Part shown: one piece after another, positions 6,681-10,667 of the stretch
Numbering within the stretch: position 1 is the first letter of the stretch
Layout: each line of letters opens with the position of its first letter
Assembly: GCA_007116765.1 (NCBI GenBank)
Contig: SKHV01000224.1
Coordinates: 1 to 10,667 of the forward strand
Source: Prolixibacteraceae bacterium
Lineage (GTDB): Bacteria; Bacteroidota; Bacteroidia; Bacteroidales; Prolixibacteraceae
Direction of reading: 5' to 3'
DNA: 10,667 bases
Notes under the pieces: model-generated
The model's input: only the letters and a program-made list of their open reading frames with translations
Told to the model about the DNA's origin: nothing
Database searches by the model: none
Program-made: the position numbers and the translations under genes

Positions 6681-7319
6681 TTATTTAATATCGAGTAATA
6701 TTTTTCCTGAATCTTTCAATAAACCCACCGACCATTTAATTATTACCAGCGAACTAATAATGGCTGCAATGGTATCGATAAACGGAATATCCCAAATCAT
6801 TGCCGCAATGAGGCCTGCAATTGCTGAAAGACTTGTTAGTGCATCGGCTATAACGTGAATATAGGCTGCACGTATGTTGTGATCGGAATGTTCGTGTTTG
6901 TGGTGTAGCAGAAAGGCGCTGGCCACATTAACCAGCAAGCCGATAATTGCCACCACAATGGCTTCGAAATAACTTATTTCCTCAGGTGAAATAAACCGAT
7001 GCACTGCTTCAAAAATAATTACAAAGGCAAACATGAGCAGTATTAAGCCACTGCTAAATCCCGAGAGTGAAAGGATTTTTTCGGTGTCGCCATTGAATTT
7101 TTTACTGACCGACAGCCTGCGTACTATTACATAGGCCAGCCAGCTTAGTCCAATGGCCAGTACGTGTGAGCCCATGTGGATTCCATCGGCCAAAAGTGCC
7201 ATGGAGCGTGTGGTGATGCCGAAAATAATTTCAACCACCATGGTTACGGCAGTGAGCAGTACTACAATTAGTGTTCGCTTTTCGTTGCGGTTTCGAAATG
7301 TTGTTTTTAAATCGGACAT
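6681..7319 (-). CDS. CDF-family metal cation transporter, DmeF-like, without C-terminal domain
   Basis: This is a 212-residue inner-membrane protein with six helices at about 17-36, 40-65, 87-108, 118-138, 153-175 and 178-200. Cation diffusion facilitators export divalent metals (Zn, Co, Ni, Cd, Fe) in exchange for protons. The helix-2 metal site reads ADGIHMGSH (H48, H52) and the helix-5 site HVIADALTS (H155, D159). The H-x3-H in helix 2 and the SAFLLHHKHEH loop (H139, H140, H142, H144, H147) resemble the DmeF branch, which is linked to cobalt/nickel resistance. The protein stops right after helix 6 (GKILLDIK), so the usual ~80-residue cytoplasmic metal-sensing domain is absent. No remnant lies downstream, since the next gene begins 11 bases later. 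CDFs lacking this domain are known. The substrate cannot be read from sequence alone. Confidence 0.88.
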   Translation of the reverse strand: MSDLKTTFRNRNEKRTLIVVLLTAVTMVVEIIFGITTRSMALLADGIHMGSHVLAIGLSWLAYVIVRRLSVSKKFNGDTEKILSLSGFSSGLILLMFAFVIIFEAVHRFISPEEISYFEAIVVAIIGLLVNVASAFLLHHKHEHSDHNIRAAYIHVIADALTSLSAIAGLIAAMIWDIPFIDTIAAIISSLVIIKWSVGLLKDSGKILLDIK

Positions 7320-7336
7320 TGCTTTATCAATTGGTA

Positions 7337-7344
7337 CAAAAATA
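7337..7344 (-). promoter_or_regulatory. Candidate -7 element for the CDF-DUF6807 unit
   Basis: The minus strand reads TATTTTTG, an exact TAnnTTTG match ending 17 bases before the CDF start codon. No convincing TTG element is seen 17-23 bases upstream, so only the -7 half is supported. Confidence 0.4.
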
Positions 7345-7410
7345 GTAATTAGTAACTATTGATTATGCCCGAATGTTCATTTTCGTTTTTGTGGTTTGAG
7401 TTTCTATATT

Positions 7411-7542
7411 TCAACAAGGTGGTTTTACGGCGAAAATTACCAGCGCAACTGAGTTTTGCGTTTCGGTTTTGAGCATGAGTTTGACTTTATGAACTTCAAC
7501 AGTTTTGGAACTTATAAATAGTTCGTCGGTCTGGTCAATGAT
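7411..7542 (-). pseudogene. C-terminal relic of a LuxR/NarL-type response regulator
   Basis: On the minus strand, in frame with a TGA at 7411-7413, the codons read DELFISSKTVEVHKVKLM followed by LKTETQNSVALVIFAVKPPC. This is the recognition-helix half of a LuxR-type (GerE) helix-turn-helix, whose family pattern is LFIS-x-KTVE-x-H-x3-L-x-K-x4-N-x2-L-x3-A. No start codon, receiver domain or first HTH helix precedes it. The same frame is open for only about 18 unrelated codons beyond the homology (upstream TAA). It is therefore a gene end, not a gene. It lies next to a sensor-kinase-like N-terminal fragment, which suggests a deleted two-component system. The product of the intact ancestor cannot be named. 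Confidence 0.6.
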
Positions 7543-7661
7543 GCAATTAGCAAAGGTAAACCCGCAATAGACAACACAAGCAGAGCAGTATTAATGAGTC
7601 TCGATTTTATTTTCAGAAGGTTGTCTTCCTGTTTTTTTTGGTATTCAAAAGTAATTCTTAT
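7512..7661 (-). pseudogene. N-terminal relic of a membrane sensor protein (histidine-kinase-like)
   Basis: A 49-codon frame on the minus strand, ending at TAA 7512-7514, reads FEYQKKQEDNLLKIKSRLIN, then TALLVLSIAGLPLLIASLTR. That is a polar N-terminus followed by one transmembrane segment, similar in my memory to the first helix of Bacteroidota PAS-type sensor histidine kinases. No ATG precedes it; an ATA stands where a start would fit (7659-7661). The frame stops soon after the helix, where a different frame continues as the LuxR-type relic. It begins only eight bases after the malQ stop. The membrane segment is visible; the kinase origin is inferred and uncertain. Confidence 0.35.
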
Positions 7662-7668
7662 GTGAGTG

Positions 7669-10383
7669 TTACAAATCTTTGTTTCGCCCCGAATGATTAA
7701 TCATCTGTAGTAGCATTTGATTAAAATCATCCGCTTTTAATAACTCTTCGAGCGAGAGAATCATCCGGTATCGCCACTTGTTTTTTTCATTACTTGGTAC
7801 ATTTATCCGTTCTTTGTCGGTTTGATCCCAGCGTAAGTCACCATCCATTGCTATCAAGTCCTGTATTGGGAAGATAGTCCACATAGCCGGAGATTTTAAG
7901 TGCTGGGCAATAATTTCGCGGCATATTGAAGGTTCAGCAACAAGCGGGGGTTCTCCGTTTCTCTCGAGTATGTGATTGTAAAACCGTTTGGTTTTATCCT
8001 TGTTTTCTTCCCACCAGCCACGTATGGTGGTCATGTCGTGAGTTGAAGTGGTGCATACGCTCAAATACGGTGCATCTTTAGGGTGTCCGAATTCTATATC
8101 GGGATTTTTGGGCATGCGTTGTATTTCGAGGCTGAGCATGTTTAGTGCATTCATTACCCAAGGAACCGATTCGGGAACCATCCCAAGATCTTCGCCACAA
8201 ACAAGCATGTTGCCGGCCGGAATAATGAATGGTAATTTACTCATGGCTTCTTCCTTCCAGAATTCTTCATGTCGCTTGTAGAAAAAGTCGATATAAAGTT
8301 CGTCAATTTTTTTCTTTGTTTCGTAATCGAGTTCACGGTACGAGAAGGTATAATGCAGCGCTATTCGAGGGTGATAGGCCGATGCCCCTTTTACGTATGG
8401 GTCGCGTATAAAAAGCACTTCGTCGAGCAAAGCCATGAGGCTGTCGCGTATAATGGCATTCTTTTTTGAAAATATTTGTTTCGAAACTTCGTCGGGCGTG
8501 AAGTGCAAGTAAATTTTGAGTTGTGTATTGAATTTCTCCTTGAGCTTAAATACGTTTTTTTCGGTTTCGTCGAGATATAGATTTTTAACTTCGTCGGTAT
8601 ATTCACCAAAAAACTCATGCAGAAAATGTTCTCGAATATAGGGTTCGGTAAACCGCTCGGTGTCGAACCAAATTCCTGAGTCCATAATTTCGTTGGTGCG
8701 CAGTGGCAGTGCGGGTTTAAAGTACCCAAGCAAACCGTGAATGGCGTTTAGTGGTATTTCCCATATTCTGAAAAATCCGAGTATGTGATCAATACGGTAG
8801 GCATCGAAATATTTAGCCATCATGTTGAGGCGTTTTTTCCACCATTCAAAATCGTTTTTGGCCATTATGTCCCAATTGTAGGTTGGAAAACCCCAGTTTT
8901 GGCCCAGTACGGCAAAGTCGTCGGGTGGGGCGCCGGCTTGTCCGTTTAGGTTGAACAATTCGGGTTCGGCCCAGGCTTCTATACTATTGGGGCTAATACC
9001 AATCGGAATATCGCCTTTGAGGGCAACTCCGTTTTTATGCGCATAATTAACGGCTTCTTTTAGTTGCTTGTCGAGATGAAATTGCAGATAATAATGTATT
9101 GCAATGTGTGGATAGTGCCTGGCTTTATTGTCAACAAGTTTTTTAATTTTTTCGATATCGAATGTAGCCCATTCTCCCCATTCTCTGAAATTGCTGGTTT
9201 TAAGTTTGTCGCGCAAATAGCAAAAAGCGGCATAGGGTTCAAGCCACTCTTTGTTGGCGTTGAAAAAATCCTTGAAAGCCTTGGTGTTTTTTACCTCAGA
9301 CCAGTTTTGGTCGAAAATAAGTTTGTAATATCTCGATTTGATGCGATTGACTTCTACGTAGTCGACATGATGTTTCGAGTTAAGTAGTTCTTTAGCCAGC
9401 TCAAACTCGTCGTTTAGTTTTTCGTTCTCGAGCTTTCCTAAATGCTGGAGATTGAGGTACATGGGGTGAAGTGCCAGCACCGAAATTGATTTGTAGGGGT
9501 ATGAGTCGAGCCAAGAGTGAGTGGCTACGGTTTCATTAATGGGTAGAACCTGAATAACTTTCATTCCGGTTTTTTTGCACCAGTCAACCAGCTTTTTAAG
9601 GTCGAGAAATTCGCCTACTCCAAAACTGTCCGAAGTGCGCAAAGAGAAAACCGGTACAGCAACTCCTGCTGCTTTCCACCATGGATTCGAATATCTGAAT
9701 TCCTCATCGTTTTGGACATGAACAACACCTTCATCGTGTTTATTGATGTAGAAGATTTTGCGTTCGCTACCATCTTCCCATTCTTCAACTTTTTTAGTTG
9801 CTTTATCAACTATCACATATTTGTATTCAATTGGAAAATTAATGTTTTTCAAATCGATTGCTTTTTCCCAGACCGGAAGATTATGCAATTTCATTATAAC
9901 AGGCTTTTCCCAGTTCCCGAGCAGTTTGTGGTTGCCAATTATGGCCATGTTTTTATTTGCAGGCACACGCGGAGCTCTTAACTTAAAAAGTATGGTTTGC
10001 TGTGGTAGTTTTCCCAATTTTGCTTTTGTAGCTTTATGAGGCATTAAGGCATTTTGAAATACCTTGGTGATGAAAACCGACGTGGTATTGGTTTGTGGCC
10101 TCCAGAAATCTCTGATCTCAATATTTTTTACTGTTTCAATTTCAAAAGCTCTGTTTTCACCACCTTCCCAAACTACTGCATTTTCAGAGGTCTTTAAAAA
10201 GTATTTATATTTAAACTTTTTTTCATTCTTAAATTGAATATTTGTCTCCCATTCTCCGTTCCCGATGTAGGTCATCGGAAATGCTTCGGCTGTGTTCCAG
10301 TTGCCCAATGCTTTGATTGAACCACTAAGCCAAATGCTTTCACCCCAATGGGTGTTATAATTAATTCTGAATGATAGTTTCAT
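7669..10383 (-). CDS. malQ: 4-alpha-glucanotransferase (GH77, DPE2-like) with two CBM20 domains
   Basis: MalQ moves alpha-1,4-glucan segments between maltooligosaccharides and glucose or glycogen acceptors in the cytoplasm, linking maltose and starch use to glycogen. The 904 residues contain two N-terminal starch-binding CBM20 domains (about 1-100, with SIKALGNWNTAEAFPM; and about 125-225, with NHKLLGNWEKPVIM). The GH77 barrel begins at about 232 (AAGVAVPVFSLRTSDSFGVG). Catalytic residues by family pattern are nucleophile D532 in FDAYRIDHILGFFR, acid/base E731 in CGEDLGMVP and stabiliser D783 in STHDMTTIRGWW. About 200 residues separate the first two, including an extra segment (roughly 560-700) typical of the plant DPE2/Bacteroidota branch and absent from E. 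coli MalQ. The ATG at 10383 gives the expected CBM20 start (MKLSFRINYNTHWGE). No related carbohydrate genes lie next to it in the window, apart from possibly the DUF6807 gene. It looks complete. Confidence 0.96.
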   Translation of the reverse strand: MKLSFRINYNTHWGESIWLSGSIKALGNWNTAEAFPMTYIGNGEWETNIQFKNEKKFKYKYFLKTSENAVVWEGGENRAFEIETVKNIEIRDFWRPQTNTTSVFITKVFQNALMPHKATKAKLGKLPQQTILFKLRAPRVPANKNMAIIGNHKLLGNWEKPVIMKLHNLPVWEKAIDLKNINFPIEYKYVIVDKATKKVEEWEDGSERKIFYINKHDEGVVHVQNDEEFRYSNPWWKAAGVAVPVFSLRTSDSFGVGEFLDLKKLVDWCKKTGMKVIQVLPINETVATHSWLDSYPYKSISVLALHPMYLNLQHLGKLENEKLNDEFELAKELLNSKHHVDYVEVNRIKSRYYKLIFDQNWSEVKNTKAFKDFFNANKEWLEPYAAFCYLRDKLKTSNFREWGEWATFDIEKIKKLVDNKARHYPHIAIHYYLQFHLDKQLKEAVNYAHKNGVALKGDIPIGISPNSIEAWAEPELFNLNGQAGAPPDDFAVLGQNWGFPTYNWDIMAKNDFEWWKKRLNMMAKYFDAYRIDHILGFFRIWEIPLNAIHGLLGYFKPALPLRTNEIMDSGIWFDTERFTEPYIREHFLHEFFGEYTDEVKNLYLDETEKNVFKLKEKFNTQLKIYLHFTPDEVSKQIFSKKNAIIRDSLMALLDEVLFIRDPYVKGASAYHPRIALHYTFSYRELDYETKKKIDELYIDFFYKRHEEFWKEEAMSKLPFIIPAGNMLVCGEDLGMVPESVPWVMNALNMLSLEIQRMPKNPDIEFGHPKDAPYLSVCTTSTHDMTTIRGWWEENKDKTKRFYNHILERNGEPPLVAEPSICREIIAQHLKSPAMWTIFPIQDLIAMDGDLRWDQTDKERINVPSNEKNKWRYRMILSLEELLKADDFNQMLLQMINHSGRNKDL

Positions 10384-10480
10384 GACGGTAAGTATAAATT
10401 TTAGATTCTAACTAAACTATTTGACCATTAAGTTCGGAGTATTTATTCAGAAAAGAAATATCATAAATCAATTTTTAGTG

Positions 10481-10514
10481 TTTTTGTTGAAATGATTCTG
10501 AAAAAATACATTTG
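10481..10514 (+). promoter_or_regulatory. Bacteroidota-type promoter pointing out of the right edge
   Basis: TTTTTG (10481-10486) is followed after 20 bases by TACATTTG (10507-10514), an exact TAnnTTTG match at correct spacing; a second TTG at 10487 gives 17 bases. Transcription would start near 10520 and run through the inverted repeat at 10550-10583. A further TAATTTTG at 10523-10530 lacks a well-placed -33 element. This is the best promoter in the window and implies a plus-strand gene beyond 10667, divergent from malQ. Confidence 0.55.
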
Positions 10515-10549
10515 AAGAAACATAATTTTGGCTCAAATAAGAAATGAGC

Positions 10550-10583
10550 ATTTTACACAAGTAGTTGAATACTTGTGTAAAAT
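10550..10583. repeat. Perfect 14-bp inverted repeat with 6-base loop
   Basis: ATTTTACACAAGTA (10550-10563) and TACTTGTGTAAAAT (10570-10583) are exact reverse complements around GTTGAA. The arms begin with T and end with A, with no T-run after the stem on either strand, so it is not a terminator. It lies 30 bases after the predicted transcription start of the promoter at 10481-10514. It would form a strong hairpin in that leader, or could act as a binding site for a dimeric repressor. It lies 167 bases upstream of malQ. Confidence 0.75.
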
Positions 10584-10637
10584 TGAAACTGGGAAATGCT
10601 TGTTTGGGCACTATTGTACTGCTGTAAAAAAAGATAA

Positions 10638-10667
10638 ATGTTTGGTAGGTTTAAAATTGTATTAGTC
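10638..10667 (+). CDS. Possible start of a gene running off the right edge
   Basis: ATG at 10638 opens a frame (MFGRFKIVLV) that is still open at the window end. It follows a purine-rich AAAAAAAGATAA and lies about 120 bases after the predicted transcription start. Ten codons are too few to judge; the promoter upstream is the main reason to list it. Confidence 0.2.
   Translation, partial: MFGRFKIVLV

Noticed and set aside
8391..8729. Minus-strand 112-codon frame inside malQ
   Set aside because: It is out of frame with the intact malQ, which has all catalytic motifs on both sides, so it is a shadow frame.
10550..10583. Inverted repeat as an intrinsic terminator
   Set aside because: The stem starts with T and ends with A on both strands, the opposite of a stem followed by a T-run.

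Overview
The window looks like chromosomal DNA from a Bacteroidota bacterium, probably a free-living or marine/gut Bacteroidales/Marinilabiliales-type lineage. This rests on the PurM and RF1 sequences, a DPE2-like MalQ with tandem starch-binding domains, a DUF6807 (PF14100) protein, Bacteroidota-type -7 promoter elements (TAnnTTTG), and the lack of strong Shine-Dalgarno sequences. No tRNA, rRNA, CRISPR array or intact insertion sequence was found.

Layout. (1) 66-2395, minus strand: purM followed by prfA, a housekeeping pair, with a small palindrome and AGTCAT repeats between them. (2) 2396-2755: intergenic DNA with short TTACAGG/TTTCAGG repeats and no gene. (3) 2756-5710, plus strand: a worn toxin/immunity island. 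It starts with a secreted Cys-rich protein whose C-terminus resembles the polymorphic-toxin 'Bacterial toxin 44' domain and is cut by an in-frame TAA. Next come a lipoprotein 11 bases downstream (candidate immunity protein), a relic that repeats part of the toxin gene, a small two-TM protein that appears frameshifted near its end, and a signal-peptide protein of unknown function. (4) 5767-7319, minus strand: a two-gene unit of a DmeF-like CDF metal transporter without the C-terminal cytoplasmic domain, followed by a secreted DUF6807 protein. (5) 7411-7661, minus strand: unannotated relics of signalling genes. One reads as the membrane N-terminus of a sensor kinase, the other as the last part of a LuxR-type helix-turn-helix. 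(6) 7669-10383, minus strand: MalQ, 4-alpha-glucanotransferase. (7) 10384-10667: a good plus-strand promoter, a 14-bp perfect inverted repeat, and perhaps the first ten codons of a gene leaving the window.

The most interesting region is the plus-strand island. It combines a nonsense-split toxin, a duplicated toxin fragment, and two or three adjacent small proteins that look like immunity genes. This is the pattern of a polymorphic-toxin locus that gained and lost modules. The lipid anchor on the first candidate immunity protein suggests that the toxin acts in the cell envelope. All functional statements for this island are inference from sequence patterns and gene order; no homology search was run.
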